A stretch of 64,000 nucleotides of DNA from Citrobacter gillenii (lineage in GTDB: Bacteria; Pseudomonadota; Gammaproteobacteria; Enterobacterales; Enterobacteriaceae), in the NCBI RefSeq assembly GCF_013337685.1, contig NZ_SUQN01000002.1:709358-773357 (forward strand), in the 5' to 3' direction. The notes under the pieces were generated by a model that had not been told where the DNA came from, made no database searches, and saw nothing but the letters and a program-made list of their open reading frames with translations. How positions within the stretch are numbered: the first letter of the stretch is position 1; each line of letters starts with the position of its first letter. The position numbers and the translations under genes were made by a program. This document shows positions 12,127 to 22,132 of this stretch, one piece after another.

Positions 12127-13097
12127 AATTTTGCTCCTGTCTGCTGAGTGGGTTGCCAGATTCGCTGGCGAATGTCGATTTTTTTCGGCACCAGCCGATT
12201 GTCATAAAACAGATCGGCAGTTTGTTGCTGCAATGCGGCAACAGAAGCGCTGACGGGCGTAATGGAGGTTGGCGGGCGATGGTCCAGATAGGACGCTATG
12301 ACCGGCTCAGGTAGCCCCATCGTTTTCGCCAACAGGGTGATGCTCTGCTGGCGTTGGCTGAGTGTTAAGGCATCGGCCTGGCTGAAGGTGTCCAGCACGC
12401 CAGGAATAAATGCGCTGTTTTTCTCGGCATAAGGGCGTGCGGCGAGATAAAACGATCCGGTCTGTTTAAGGTCGGTACCGTCTTTGAGTACGCGTACATC
12501 ACCCTGCAGCAAGGCGGCGGAGTAGTAAGGGTCCCAAATTGCCCATGCATCCACATTCCCCTGTTGGAAAGCGGCACGCGCATCGGCGGGCGTCAGATAG
12601 GTGGCCTGGATATCGGTAAACTTCAACCCGGCCTGCTGCAGGGCTCTCAGCAGCAGATTGTGCGCGCTAGAGCCTTTCTGGAAGGCGACTTTATGCCCTT
12701 TAAGCTCAGCGACGGTGTGGATGGGGCTGTCTTTCGGTACCAAAATCACTTCCGCATGCGGTTTTGGCGGTTCGACGCCGACATAGACCAGATCGGCCCC
12801 GGCGGCCTGAGCAAAAATCGGCGGGATATCACCAGTGCTGCCCAGATCGATGCTGCCGATATTGAGCGCCTCCAGCATTTGCGGGCCGGCTGGGAACTCT
12901 ACCCAGGAGATTTTTGTTTGCGGGTAGCGTTTTTCCAGCAACTGATGGCTTTTAGCCAGCACCATGCTGACGCTGCCTTTCTGATAGCCAATGCGCAGGG
13001 CGTCTGGCGCGGTCTCTGCGGCGTGAACCAGCGTGGATAAAGACAGCAGTCCGGTCAGCGCTAGCCACGATGTATGGCGTTTGAGTAAATTAAGCAT
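12123..13097 (-). CDS. ssuA: Periplasmic aliphatic sulfonate-binding protein SsuA
   Basis: 324 aa. An N-terminal signal peptide (positively charged MLNLLKRH, hydrophobic core, cleavage after LVHA) precedes the binding-protein fold beginning [11 protein letters not shown]. It delivers alkanesulfonates to SsuBC. The internal [15 protein letters not shown] and [13 protein letters not shown] segments are characteristic of the SsuA/TauA/NrtA family. It starts 8 bp inside the end of ssuE and is 5 residues longer than E. coli SsuA. Confidence 0.95.
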   Translation of the reverse strand: MLNLLKRHTSWLALTGLLSLSTLVHAAETAPDALRIGYQKGSVSMVLAKSHQLLEKRYPQTKISWVEFPAGPQMLEALNIGSIDLGSTGDIPPIFAQAAGADLVYVGVEPPKPHAEVILVPKDSPIHTVAELKGHKVAFQKGSSAHNLLLRALQQAGLKFTDIQATYLTPADARAAFQQGNVDAWAIWDPYYSAALLQGDVRVLKDGTDLKQTGSFYLAARPYAEKNSAFIPGVLDTFSQADALTLSQRQQSITLLAKTMGLPEPVIASYLDHRPPTSITPVSASVAALQQQTADLFYDNRLVPKKIDIRQRIWQPTQQTGAKL

Positions 13098-13665
13098 GGG
13101 CGGTACCCCGCAGCGTGTTCACGTGCACAAATTGGACATCACGACGCTGCAACGCCTGCCAAAAGGTCTCGAGTGCATTGTCCAGGCGTAATTGCAGGTT
13201 CGGCGTAAACTGCGGCTTATGTTGATAATCAATAACCTGCGAATCATCGGCGAAAACGCCGTGCAGGATCTCCTGGGCCTTCAGTGCGCTGAGTACTGGT
13301 TTCAGGGCGTAATCGACGGCCAGCAAATGTGCCACGGTGCCGCCGGTGGCCAGTGGCAACACGACTTTGCCTTCCAGTGCACGTTCGGGGAGCAGGTCAA
13401 GCAAGGTTTTCAATGCGCCGGAATAGGCCGCTTTGTAGACCGGCGTGGCGACAATCAGTCCGTCTGCATCCTGCAACTGTTCGATAAACGTCTTCAGTGC
13501 CGGACTGTCGAAGCGCGCATAGATCAGATCCTCGGGCTCAAAATTGTGCAGATTCCAGTGATAGACCTCGACATCCTGTCCATGCAGTTTTTCTCGCGCA
13601 TATTCCAGTAGGGCGCTGGAGCGAGAGGGGAAGCGTGGGCTACCCGCCAGAGTGATAACGCGCAT
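13090..13665 (-). CDS. ssuE: NAD(P)H-dependent FMN reductase SsuE
   Basis: 191 aa flavodoxin-like reductase that supplies FMNH2 to SsuD. The phosphate-binding loop is [15 protein letters not shown] at the N-terminus, and the second flavin motif is [19 protein letters not shown]. It is the first gene of ssuEADCB, with a strong AAGGAG ribosome site upstream. The promoter, with presumed Cbl sites, must lie in the 243 bp shared with divergent pyrD. In E. coli K-12 the elf/ycb fimbrial operon separates ssuE and pyrD; here it is absent. Confidence 0.96.
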   Translation of the reverse strand: MRVITLAGSPRFPSRSSALLEYAREKLHGQDVEVYHWNLHNFEPEDLIYARFDSPALKTFIEQLQDADGLIVATPVYKAAYSGALKTLLDLLPERALEGKVVLPLATGGTVAHLLAVDYALKPVLSALKAQEILHGVFADDSQVIDYQHKPQFTPNLQLRLDNALETFWQALQRRDVQFVHVNTLRGTAHA

Positions 13666-13807
13666 ATTTATATTCTCTCCTTATAACCAAATATTCGTTT
13701 TTATTTAACATTGATAACAATTTGTGCAGTCTGGCAGAGAGATTTTGTTTATCGAAATGATTTATGCGGGATAGAAAAGCTGAAAACTGCATAAAAGGAG
13801 GAGAAGA

Positions 13808-13823
13808 AAGAAAACGTTTGCGT
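13808..13823 (-). promoter_or_regulatory. PurR operator upstream of pyrD
   Basis: The 16-mer read on the minus strand is ACGCAAACGTTTTCTT. This fits the PurR consensus centred on CGCAAACGTTT and, as I recall it, is the same as the operator upstream of E. coli pyrD. It sits about 55 bp before the pyrD transcript start. Confidence 0.85.
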
Positions 13824-13863
13824 TTTATTGCCGCAGGTCAATTCCCTTTTTGTTCACGATCGC

Positions 13864-13908
13864 ACATAATACGCCCCCGGTTTGCACACCGGGAATCCAG
13901 GAGAGTTC
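13864..13908 (+). promoter_or_regulatory. pyrD -10 and start-switching leader hairpin
   Basis: A -10 CATAAT (13864-13869) is followed by a C/G-rich start region and the hairpin CCCGG-TTTGCACA-CCGGG (about 13876-13893) ahead of the AGGAGA ribosome site. In E. coli pyrD, high CTP favours starts at C that include the hairpin and block ribosome loading, while low CTP favours downstream starts that lack it. The same elements are visible here. Confidence 0.8.
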
Positions 13909-14919
13909 ATGTACTACCCCTTCGTTCGTAAAGCCCTTTTTCAGCTCGATCCAGAGCGCGCTCATGAATTGACATTCCAGCAATTACGTCGCATTACGGG
14001 CACGCCGCTCGAAGCGCTTGTCCGCCAGAAAGTACCGGCAAAACCGGTGACCTGCATGGGGCTGACGTTTAAGAATCCGCTCGGTCTTGCCGCCGGGCTG
14101 GATAAAGACGGGGAGTGCATTGATGCACTCGGTGCAATGGGGTTCGGCTCAATTGAGATAGGCACCGTGACGCCACGTCCTCAATCGGGTAATGATAAGC
14201 CACGTCTTTTCCGTCTGGTTGACGCAGAAGGTTTGATCAACCGCATGGGCTTCAATAACCTGGGCGTTGATAACCTGGTAGAGAACGTTAAGAAATCGCA
14301 TTTTGACGGCATTCTGGGGATCAATATTGGTAAGAACAAAGATACCCCGGTAGAGAATGGCAAAGATGACTATCTGATTTGTATGGAAAAAGTCTATGCT
14401 TATGCTGGCTATATTGCGATTAATATTTCCTCACCTAATACGCCAGGGTTACGCACGCTGCAATACGGCGAAGCGCTGGATGATTTGCTGACGGCAATTA
14501 AAAATAAGCAAAACGATCTCCAGGCGATCCACCATAAATATGTTCCGGTGGCGGTAAAGATCGCCCCGGATCTTTCTGAAGAAGAACTGATCCAGGTAGC
14601 CGACAGTTTAGTTCGCCATAATATTGATGGCGTCATTGCCACCAACACCACGCTCGATCGCTCCCTGGTACAGGGAATGAAAAATTGCGATCAAATGGGT
14701 GGCCTGAGTGGTCGACCGTTACAATTAAAAAGCACCGAAATTATTCGTATGTTGTCCCGGGAATTAAAAGGGCAACTGCCGATTATCGGGGTTGGCGGTA
14801 TCGACTCAGTCATCGCTGCGCGTGAGAAAATAGCCGCAGGGGCTTCCCTGGTTCAGATTTATTCAGGCTTTATTTTTAAAGGCCCGCCGTTGATTAAAGA
14901 AATCATCACCAATATCTGA
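13909..14919 (+). CDS. pyrD: Dihydroorotate dehydrogenase (quinone), class 2
   Basis: 336 aa from [19 protein letters not shown], the E. coli start; a 9-codon upstream extension overlapping the leader is not used. It is a peripheral inner-membrane FMN enzyme that oxidises dihydroorotate to orotate with quinone, step 4 of pyrimidine synthesis. The N-terminal amphipathic helices give class 2 membrane contact. [11 protein letters not shown] holds the catalytic Ser (about 175). FMN phosphate contacts lie in IGVGGID and the IYSGF segment near the C-terminus. Confidence 0.98.
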   Translation: MYYPFVRKALFQLDPERAHELTFQQLRRITGTPLEALVRQKVPAKPVTCMGLTFKNPLGLAAGLDKDGECIDALGAMGFGSIEIGTVTPRPQSGNDKPRLFRLVDAEGLINRMGFNNLGVDNLVENVKKSHFDGILGINIGKNKDTPVENGKDDYLICMEKVYAYAGYIAINISSPNTPGLRTLQYGEALDDLLTAIKNKQNDLQAIHHKYVPVAVKIAPDLSEEELIQVADSLVRHNIDGVIATNTTLDRSLVQGMKNCDQMGGLSGRPLQLKSTEIIRMLSRELKGQLPIIGVGGIDSVIAAREKIAAGASLVQIYSGFIFKGPPLIKEIITNI

Positions 14920-14936
14920 ATACTACCTTAATCACA

Positions 14937-14969
14937 AACCAGGGCTTTATTTCTGGCCCTGGTTGTTTT
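14937..14969 (+). terminator. pyrD rho-independent terminator
   Basis: Stem AACCAGGGC / GCCCTGGTT with a 10-nt loop followed by GTTTTA, 18 bp after the pyrD stop. Confidence 0.85.
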
Positions 14970-15084
14970 ATATTCCTTTACTGTTGCTTATTTAAACATT
15001 CTGAGCTTTTATTATTAGGGCAATAAACGAAGCGGCAAAAGGATACTGTCGTAACGACGATGATTAAGGAATGGAGAGATACTG

Positions 15085-15627
15085 ATGCGAATTAAACCCG
15101 ACGATAACTGGCGCTGGTATTATGATGAAGAGCACGATCGTATGATGCTCGATTTAGCCAATGGCATGTTATTTCGTTCGCGTTTTGCGCGCAAAATGCT
15201 CACACCCGATGCATTCTCTCCGTCCGGTTTTTGTGTTGATGATGCCGCGCTTTATTTTTCTTTTGAAGAAAAATGCCGTGATCTGGATTTAGCCAAAGAG
15301 CAAAAAGCGGAGCTGGTACTCAATGCGCTGGTGGCTATTCGTTATCTAAAACCGCAAATGCCAAAAAGCTGGCACTTTGTGGCGCACACTGTTAGTTGGT
15401 CACCGAGGATAGGTGACGCTGCCTGCGTGTATTTAAGCGATACCGAGGAACAGGTCAATCTGTTAGTGGTTGAGCCGGGGGAAAATGCGGCCCTGTGTCT
15501 GTTGGCACAGCCGGGCGTGGTTATTGCCGGGCGCACCATGCAGCTTGGCGACGCCATTAAAATCATGAATGACAGACTGAAACCGCAACTCCCTGTCGAC
15601 AGTTTCAGCCTTGAGCAGGCCGTTTAA
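15085..15627 (+). CDS. zapC: Cell division protein ZapC
   Basis: 180 aa cytoplasmic protein matching E. coli ZapC (YcbW), which binds FtsZ and promotes bundling of Z-ring protofilaments. The N-terminus [19 protein letters not shown] is typical. No enzymatic motif is visible or expected. It lies between pyrD and ycbX as in E. coli. Its stop overlaps the convergent ycbX stop by 4 bp, so the two 3' ends share sequence. Confidence 0.95.
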   Translation: MRIKPDDNWRWYYDEEHDRMMLDLANGMLFRSRFARKMLTPDAFSPSGFCVDDAALYFSFEEKCRDLDLAKEQKAELVLNALVAIRYLKPQMPKSWHFVAHTVSWSPRIGDAACVYLSDTEEQVNLLVVEPGENAALCLLAQPGVVIAGRTMQLGDAIKIMNDRLKPQLPVDSFSLEQAV

Positions 15628-16733
15628 CTCTCCAGCCTGACCGCTGTTTTTGGCACACAACTGCAGCAAAGAATCGTCCCGTCATCACCAATCGCTGATT
15701 TTTTCAGCGGACTGACTTCGCCCTCTACCAGCCGAATCCGGCAGCATCCGCAGATCCCCGCCCTGCACGAATAAGGAACCCGGATCCCCTGGTTTTCCAG
15801 TTGTTCCAGTAACACCTGTTGATTGTTGCCACGAAAGGTGTGCCCCTGCCAGTCGATAAGCACACTGGCGTCAGGCTGCTGCTGTTGTGCAACAGTGTCA
15901 TCGGAAGCCACCGCGCCGTAAGCTCGGGCGGGCCCGGTGGACAAAATTTCAACTTCATCGCCAACGCGGATCACGCCGCTGTTGCGGGCGATGAGATTCT
16001 GACCGAAATCGACATCGCCGTTATCCACCGCGCTGCGGAAGGTTTGCAGCGTTGCCAGCGGTTCACCGGACGGATGTTTCTGGCCTTTTTCAGGGCTGAT
16101 AGTGGTGAAAATACAGCGGCTGCAGGGTTTTGCCACATCAAAGATGACCTCGCCAATGCGAATCACCTTCCAGGTGTCTTCCTCCCAGGCGCTAGCCCCT
16201 GAGACCACCAGGTTGGGGCGAAACTGCTCCATTCTGATACTGGCCGGGCAGCGTTGCTGCACATCGCGCAGTGAGGCTTCATTAGTCAGAAGGTAAGGAA
16301 AACCATCGGCGAACGAGAGCGGTACGCCGTCGTGGCGTTTGACCCGGCGGGTTAACTGTGGGCCAACCCAGCGTAACTGTACATCGCGCGAGAAAAAACC
16401 GCTGAGCCACTGATTGATAGCTGTTGGCGCGATACGTGCAGTAAAATGGTTTCCCCAGACTTCTGTTGGCGCATCCTGGGTGGCGAAGTCGGCAAAACGG
16501 ACCAACGCACTGCTGCCGTCGGGTGCGGTTAAGTGCAACCCATCGTGTAAAGGGGAAGGGGTAAAACGGACCATCTGGGGGAACTGCCGGGCGGTGATGA
16601 ACGTTCCGTCGGGTTCGGTAACCATAAAGATGCGGTCAAAGGCCAGACCGCTAACGTCTGCCAGGGCGTGCGTGAGCCCAATACCGCGCATTGATTTAAC
16701 CGGATGAACAAAAAGTCGGGTTAACGTTACCAC
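15624..16733 (-). CDS. ycbX: MOSC and 2Fe-2S ferredoxin domain protein YcbX
   Basis: 369 aa from a GTG start that gives [15 protein letters not shown], aligned with the E. coli start; an 11-codon upstream extension is not conserved. It has an N-terminal MOSC-N barrel, then a MOSC domain with the conserved Cys in [10 protein letters not shown] (molybdenum cofactor site), and a C-terminal plant-type ferredoxin domain with ligands in CRAGICGCC and CCSC. E. coli YcbX reduces N-hydroxylated base analogues such as 6-hydroxylaminopurine, with reductant from CysJ. It is divergent from rlmKL. Confidence 0.95.
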   Translation of the reverse strand: MVTLTRLFVHPVKSMRGIGLTHALADVSGLAFDRIFMVTEPDGTFITARQFPQMVRFTPSPLHDGLHLTAPDGSSALVRFADFATQDAPTEVWGNHFTARIAPTAINQWLSGFFSRDVQLRWVGPQLTRRVKRHDGVPLSFADGFPYLLTNEASLRDVQQRCPASIRMEQFRPNLVVSGASAWEEDTWKVIRIGEVIFDVAKPCSRCIFTTISPEKGQKHPSGEPLATLQTFRSAVDNGDVDFGQNLIARNSGVIRVGDEVEILSTGPARAYGAVASDDTVAQQQQPDASVLIDWQGHTFRGNNQQVLLEQLENQGIRVPYSCRAGICGCCRIRLVEGEVSPLKKSAIGDDGTILCCSCVPKTAVRLES

Positions 16734-16831
16734 TGTACAGCCCCTCGAACGAAAATAAGCCTTCAACTTTATGACAAGGGCGCGAGATTAGCTATAATGC
16801 GCAGCAATTTTATTGGAGTAAAAGTGACATT

Positions 16832-18940
16832 ATGAATTCTCTGTTTGCCAGTACGGCCCGTGGGCTGGAAGAGCTGTTAAAAACTGAACTGGAAAACCTC
16901 GGCGCCGCGGAGTGCCAGGTGGTTCAGGGTGGGGTCCATTTTAAGGGCGACACGCGGCTTGTTTACCAGAGCCTGATGTGGAGCCGCCTGGCCTCGCGCA
17001 TTATCCTGCCGATGGGAGAGTGCAAGGTCTACAGCGATCTTGATCTGTACCTCGGTGTTCAGGCAATCGACTGGACAGAGATATTTAACCCAGGAGCGAC
17101 GTTTGCCGTGCATTTTAGCGGCTTAAACGACACCATTCGTAACAGCCAGTACGGCGCATTAAAAGTAAAGGACGCGATTGTCGATTCCTTTACCCGTAAA
17201 AATATGGCCCGTCCGAATGTGGATCGCGAATCCCCGGATCTGCGTATTAACGTCTGGCTGAACAAAGATACCGCCAGCATTGCCCTCGATCTTAGCGGTG
17301 ATGGTCTGCATCAGCGCGGCTATCGCGATCGTGCCGGTCAGGCGCCGATCAAAGAGACGCTGGCTGCGGCTATCGTGATGCGTTCTGGCTGGCAGCCGGG
17401 TACGCCGCTGCTCGATCCGATGTGTGGTTCCGGTACGCTGCTGATTGAAGCCGCGATGTGGGCAACCGATCGCGCACCCGGTCTGCACCGTGGCTACTGG
17501 GGCTTTAACGGTTGGGCGCAGCATGATGAAGCGGTCTGGCAAGAGGTGAAAGCGGAAGCACAGGTTCGCGCGCGTAAAGGGCTGGCGGACTATACGTCGC
17601 ACTTCTATGGCTCTGATAGCGACGCCCGAGTGATTGAAAAAGCGCGCAGCAACGCCCGCCGCGCTGGGATTGCCGATCTGGTGACATTTGACGTCAAAGA
17701 CGTAGCGAAACTGAGTAACCCGCTACCGCAAGGTCCGTATGGTACCGTTATCAGCAACCCGCCGTACGGTGAACGTCTGGATAGCGAACCGGCGCTGATC
17801 GCACTACACAGCCTGCTGGGCCGCACGATGAAAAACCAGTTTGGCGGCTGGAATCTGTCGCTGTTCAGCGCCTCACCGGATTTGCTCAGCAGTCTGCAAT
17901 TACGCGCTGACAAGCAGTTTAAAGCCAAAAACGGCCCGCTGGATTGCGTACAGAAAAACTATCACGTCGCGGAAACCACCGCAGACAGCAAGCCTGCCAC
18001 GGTGGCGGAAGACTACGCCAACCGTCTGCGTAAAAATATCAAAAAGCTGGAAAAATGGGCGCGTCAGGAAGGCATTGAATGCTATCGCCTGTACGATGCT
18101 GACTTGCCAGAATACAACGTCGCGGTCGACCGCTACGGTGACTGGGTTGTGGTTCAGGAATACGCGCCGCCGAAGACGGTTGATGCCCAGAAGGCTCGCC
18201 AGCGTCTGTTTGACATCATTGCCGCCACGCTGTCGGTACTGGAGATTGCGCCGAATAAACTGGTGCTGAAAACCCGTGAACGGCAGAAAGGGAAAAACCA
18301 GTATCAGAAGATGAATGAGAAGGGTGAATTCATTGAGGTGAGCGAGTACAACGCGCGCCTGTGGGTTAACCTGACCGACTATCTTGATACTGGTCTGTTC
18401 CTGGATCACCGTATTGCGCGCCGCATGCTGGGCCAGATGAGCAAGGGTAAAGATTTCCTCAATCTGTTCTCGTATACCGGCAGCGCCAGCGTACACGCCG
18501 GGCTTGGCGGTGCGCGCAGCACCACAACGGTCGATATGTCTCGTACTTATCTGGAGTGGGCGGAACGTAACCTGCGACTCAACGGGCTGAGCGGCCGCGC
18601 GCATCGTTTAATTCAGGCCGACTGCCTGGGCTGGCTGCGCGAAGCCAATGAACAGTTTGATCTGATCTTCATCGATCCACCGACCTTCTCTAACTCAAAA
18701 CGTATGGAAGACTCGTTTGACGTGCAGCGCGATCATCTGGCGCTAATGAAAGATCTGAAGCGTCTGCTGCGTAAAGACGGCACGATCATGTTCTCTAACA
18801 ACAAACGTGGATTCCGTATGGATCTCGACGGACTGGCTGAACTGGGATTGAAAGCACAAGAAATTACCCAAAAAACGCTTTCTCAGGACTTTGCCCGTAA
18901 CCGTCAGATCCACAATTGCTGGCTGATTACCGCAGCCTGA
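16832..18940 (+). CDS. rlmKL: Bifunctional 23S rRNA methyltransferase RlmKL
   Basis: 702 aa fusion. The N-terminal half has a THUMP domain (about 45-155) and a Rossmann methyltransferase with NPPYGERL (RlmL, m2G2445). The C-terminal half is a second Rossmann domain with DPPTFSNSK (RlmK, m7G2069). Both modify the peptidyl-transferase region of 23S rRNA using S-adenosylmethionine. It has the usual E. coli length. The start follows TTGGAGTAAAAG, and uup begins 12 bp after the stop, suggesting a shared transcript. Confidence 0.97.
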   Translation: MNSLFASTARGLEELLKTELENLGAAECQVVQGGVHFKGDTRLVYQSLMWSRLASRIILPMGECKVYSDLDLYLGVQAIDWTEIFNPGATFAVHFSGLNDTIRNSQYGALKVKDAIVDSFTRKNMARPNVDRESPDLRINVWLNKDTASIALDLSGDGLHQRGYRDRAGQAPIKETLAAAIVMRSGWQPGTPLLDPMCGSGTLLIEAAMWATDRAPGLHRGYWGFNGWAQHDEAVWQEVKAEAQVRARKGLADYTSHFYGSDSDARVIEKARSNARRAGIADLVTFDVKDVAKLSNPLPQGPYGTVISNPPYGERLDSEPALIALHSLLGRTMKNQFGGWNLSLFSASPDLLSSLQLRADKQFKAKNGPLDCVQKNYHVAETTADSKPATVAEDYANRLRKNIKKLEKWARQEGIECYRLYDADLPEYNVAVDRYGDWVVVQEYAPPKTVDAQKARQRLFDIIAATLSVLEIAPNKLVLKTRERQKGKNQYQKMNEKGEFIEVSEYNARLWVNLTDYLDTGLFLDHRIARRMLGQMSKGKDFLNLFSYTGSASVHAGLGGARSTTTVDMSRTYLEWAERNLRLNGLSGRAHRLIQADCLGWLREANEQFDLIFIDPPTFSNSKRMEDSFDVQRDHLALMKDLKRLLRKDGTIMFSNNKRGFRMDLDGLAELGLKAQEITQKTLSQDFARNRQIHNCWLITAA

Positions 18941-18952
18941 AAGGAAAAATAA

Positions 18953-20860
18953 ATGTCATTAATCAGTATGCATGGTGCATGGCTGTCGTTCAGCGATGCG
19001 CCGCTTCTTGATAATGCTGAACTGCATATCGAAGATAACGAGCGCGTTTGTCTGGTTGGCCGTAACGGCGCGGGCAAATCGACGCTGATGAAGATCCTCA
19101 ACCGTGAACAGGGTCTTGACGACGGACGTATTATTTATGAACAGGATCTGGTTGTGGCACGTCTGCAGCAGGATCCGCCGCGTAACGTGCAGGGTACCGT
19201 CTACGATTTCGTTGCCGAAGGGATTGCAGAGCAGGCGGTGTATCTCAAGCGTTACCATGATATTTCGCATCTGGTGATCACCGATCCGAGTGATAAAAAC
19301 CTGCAGGAACTGGCGAAGGTTCAGGAACAGCTGGATCACCACAATCTGTGGCAACTGGAAAACCGCATCAATGAAGTACTGGAACAGCTTGGGCTGGAGC
19401 CAGACATGGAACTGGCATCGCTTTCCGGCGGTTGGCTGCGTAAAGCCGCACTGGGCCGGGCGTTAGTCAGCAATCCACGCGTATTGTTGCTGGATGAACC
19501 GACCAACCATCTGGATATCGAAACCATCGACTGGCTGGAAGGGTTCCTGAAAACCTTCAATGGAACGATCATCTTCATTTCTCACGACCGTTCGTTTATT
19601 CGCAATATGGCAACGCGTATTGTCGATCTCGATCGCGGCAAGCTGGTGACCTATCCGGGTAATTACGATCAGTACCTGCTGGAGAAAGAAGAAGCGCTGC
19701 GTGTAGAAGAGCTTCAGAATGCGGAGTTTGACCGCAAACTGGCGCAGGAAGAGGTTTGGATCCGTCAGGGCATTAAAGCGCGCCGTACACGTAACGAAGG
19801 CCGCGTGCGTGCGCTGAAGGCGATGCGTCGTGAGCGTGGCGAGCGTCGTGAAGTGATGGGTACCGCGAAGATGCAGGTCGAAGAGGCGAGCCGTTCGGGT
19901 AAAATCGTCTTTGAAATGGAGAATGTTGATTACCAGATTAACGGTAAACAACTGGTGAAAGACTTCTCGGCGCAGGTACAGCGTAGTGACAAAATTGCGC
20001 TAATTGGACCTAACGGTTGCGGTAAAACAACGCTAATCAAGCTGATGTTGGGTCAGTTACAGGCTGACAGCGGTCGTATCCATGTCGGTACCAAGCTGGA
20101 AGTGGCTTATTTTGACCAACACCGCGCGGAGCTGGATCCGGATAAAACCGTCATGGATAACCTGTCGGAAGGTAAGCAAGAGGTGATGGTCAACGGTAAA
20201 CCACGTCACGTGCTGGGCTACCTGCAGGACTTCCTGTTCCACCCTAAGCGAGCGATGACACCAGTGCGTGCACTCTCCGGTGGGGAACGAAACCGTCTGT
20301 TACTGGCGCGTCTTTTTCTGAAGCCCAGCAATCTTTTGATTCTCGATGAACCAACGAACGATCTCGACGTCGAAACGCTGGAACTTCTCGAAGAGTTGAT
20401 TGACGGTTATCAGGGAACCGTGTTGCTGGTCAGCCACGATCGTCAGTTTGTCGATAACACCGTTACCGAGTGTTGGATCTTTGAAGGCGGCGGCAAAATT
20501 GGTCGTTATGTAGGCGGTTACCATGACGCACGTGAGCAGCAGTCACAGTATGTGGCGTTTAAACAGCCTGTTGCCAAAAAAACAGAGGAAGTTGCTGCCC
20601 CTAAAGCAGAAATTGTAAAACGCGGCACCAGCAAACTAAGCTATAAACACCAGCGCGAACTGGAGCAGCTCCCTGCGCAGCTTGAAGAGCTGGAAGCTAA
20701 ACTGGAAACGTTGCAGGCCCAGGTTGCTGATGCTTCTTTTTTCAGTCAGCCACATGAGCAAACGCAGCAGGTATTAGCTAATCTGAGCGAAGCGGAACAA
20801 GAACTTGAGCAAGCCTTTGAGCGCTGGGAGTATCTTGAGTCTTTGAAGAATGGCGCATAA
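18953..20860 (+). CDS. uup: ABC-F type ATPase Uup
   Basis: 635 aa soluble ABC-F protein with two ATP-binding cassettes and no membrane segments. Cassette 1 has GRNGAGKST and LSGGWLRKA; cassette 2 has GPNGCGKTT and LSGGERNR. An arginine-rich linker (ARRTRNEGRVRALKAMRRER) lies between them. A C-terminal coiled coil rich in Glu and Leu (about 560-635) matches the DNA-binding tail of E. coli Uup. Loss in E. coli raises precise transposon excision; a ribosome-associated role is also known. Confidence 0.97.
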   Translation: MSLISMHGAWLSFSDAPLLDNAELHIEDNERVCLVGRNGAGKSTLMKILNREQGLDDGRIIYEQDLVVARLQQDPPRNVQGTVYDFVAEGIAEQAVYLKRYHDISHLVITDPSDKNLQELAKVQEQLDHHNLWQLENRINEVLEQLGLEPDMELASLSGGWLRKAALGRALVSNPRVLLLDEPTNHLDIETIDWLEGFLKTFNGTIIFISHDRSFIRNMATRIVDLDRGKLVTYPGNYDQYLLEKEEALRVEELQNAEFDRKLAQEEVWIRQGIKARRTRNEGRVRALKAMRRERGERREVMGTAKMQVEEASRSGKIVFEMENVDYQINGKQLVKDFSAQVQRSDKIALIGPNGCGKTTLIKLMLGQLQADSGRIHVGTKLEVAYFDQHRAELDPDKTVMDNLSEGKQEVMVNGKPRHVLGYLQDFLFHPKRAMTPVRALSGGERNRLLLARLFLKPSNLLILDEPTNDLDVETLELLEELIDGYQGTVLLVSHDRQFVDNTVTECWIFEGGGKIGRYVGGYHDAREQQSQYVAFKQPVAKKTEEVAAPKAEIVKRGTSKLSYKHQRELEQLPAQLEELEAKLETLQAQVADASFFSQPHEQTQQVLANLSEAEQELEQAFERWEYLESLKNGA

Positions 20861-20874
20861 TTAAAGGAGCGCAT

Positions 20875-22128
20875 ATGTGCGAACATCACCATGCCGCGAA
20901 GCATATTTTGTGCTCGCAGTGTGACATGCTGGTGGCATTACCGAGCCTGACGCATGGTCAAAAAGCGGCATGTCCAAGATGTGGCACGACATTAACCGTT
21001 GCGTGGGACGCGCCAAGACAGCGTCCCACCGCGTATGTTATCGCAGCATTGTTCATGCTGCTTTTATCGAACCTTTTTCCCTTTGTGAACATGAATGTCG
21101 CAGGGGTGAGCAGCGAAGTCACGTTGCTGGAAATCCCCGGCGTTCTGTTTTCAGAAGACTACGCCAGTCTTGGCACCTTCTTTTTATTATTCGTGCAGTT
21201 GGTTCCTGCTTTTTGCCTGTTCACCATCTTATTGCTGGTGAACCGGGTTGAGATGCCCTGGCGGCTGAAAGCGTGGCTAGCGCGGATTCTGTTTCAGTTA
21301 AAAAGCTGGGGAATGGCAGAAATTTTCCTCGCAGGCGTGTTGGTGAGCTTTGTTAAGCTGATGGCTTATGGCGATATCGGCGTGGGGAGCAGCTTTATCC
21401 CGTGGTGCCTATTTTGCGTTCTTCAGTTGCGTGCCTTTCAGTGTGTCGATCGTCGCTGGCTGTGGGATGATATCGCGCCAATGCCGGAGGTTAAGCAGGT
21501 CTTAAAACCCGGTGTACCCGGTATTCACCAAGGGTTGCGTTCCTGCTCCTGTTGTACCGCGATTCTTCCCGCTGACGAGCCGGTCTGCCCGCGCTGTCAG
21601 ACAACGGGCTACGTGCGACGTAAAAACAGTCTGCAATGGACGCTGGCACTCCTGTTCACGTCGATCATGCTGTATCTGCCCGCCAATATTATGCCGATCA
21701 TGATTACCGATTTGTTAGGGTCAAAACTGCCATCAACCATTATTGAAGGCGTTGTTTTAATCTGGAGCGAAGGTTCTTATCCGGTGGCAGCGGTCATCTT
21801 TATTGCCAGTATTCTGGTGCCGACGCTAAAAATGATCGCCATTGCCTGGCTGTGCTGGGATGCCAAAGGGCACGGCAAACGCGACAGTGAACGTATGCAT
21901 TTCATTTATGAAGTTGTGGAATTTGTCGGTCGTTGGTCAATGATCGATGTTTTTGTTATTGCGGTACTCTCTGCGCTGGTGCGTATGGGAGGGTTGATGA
22001 ACATTTATCCTGCAATGGGTGCATTGATGTTTGCTTTAGTCGTCATTATGACAATGTTTTCTGCGATGACGTTTGATCCACGTCTGTCGTGGGACCGTGA
22101 ACCAGAACCAGGCCATGAGGAGTCCTGA
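20875..22128 (+). CDS. pqiA: Intermembrane transport protein PqiA
   Basis: 417 aa polytopic inner-membrane protein made of two homologous halves of about four helices each. Each half is preceded by a rubredoxin-like zinc ribbon: CSQCDMLVALP...CPRCG near residues 13-38 and CSCCTAILPADEPVCPRCQ near 223-242. It partners PqiB and PqiC in a lipid-transport pathway across the envelope. The operon is SoxRS-induced in E. coli. pqiB starts 5 bp after the stop. Confidence 0.96.
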   Translation: MCEHHHAAKHILCSQCDMLVALPSLTHGQKAACPRCGTTLTVAWDAPRQRPTAYVIAALFMLLLSNLFPFVNMNVAGVSSEVTLLEIPGVLFSEDYASLGTFFLLFVQLVPAFCLFTILLLVNRVEMPWRLKAWLARILFQLKSWGMAEIFLAGVLVSFVKLMAYGDIGVGSSFIPWCLFCVLQLRAFQCVDRRWLWDDIAPMPEVKQVLKPGVPGIHQGLRSCSCCTAILPADEPVCPRCQTTGYVRRKNSLQWTLALLFTSIMLYLPANIMPIMITDLLGSKLPSTIIEGVVLIWSEGSYPVAAVIFIASILVPTLKMIAIAWLCWDAKGHGKRDSERMHFIYEVVEFVGRWSMIDVFVIAVLSALVRMGGLMNIYPAMGALMFALVVIMTMFSAMTFDPRLSWDREPEPGHEES

Positions 22129-22132
22129 CAGC

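Noticed and set aside
13192..13611. 139-codon plus-strand frame over ssuE
   Set aside because: Antisense to an intact flavin reductase gene, with no ribosome site or family match.
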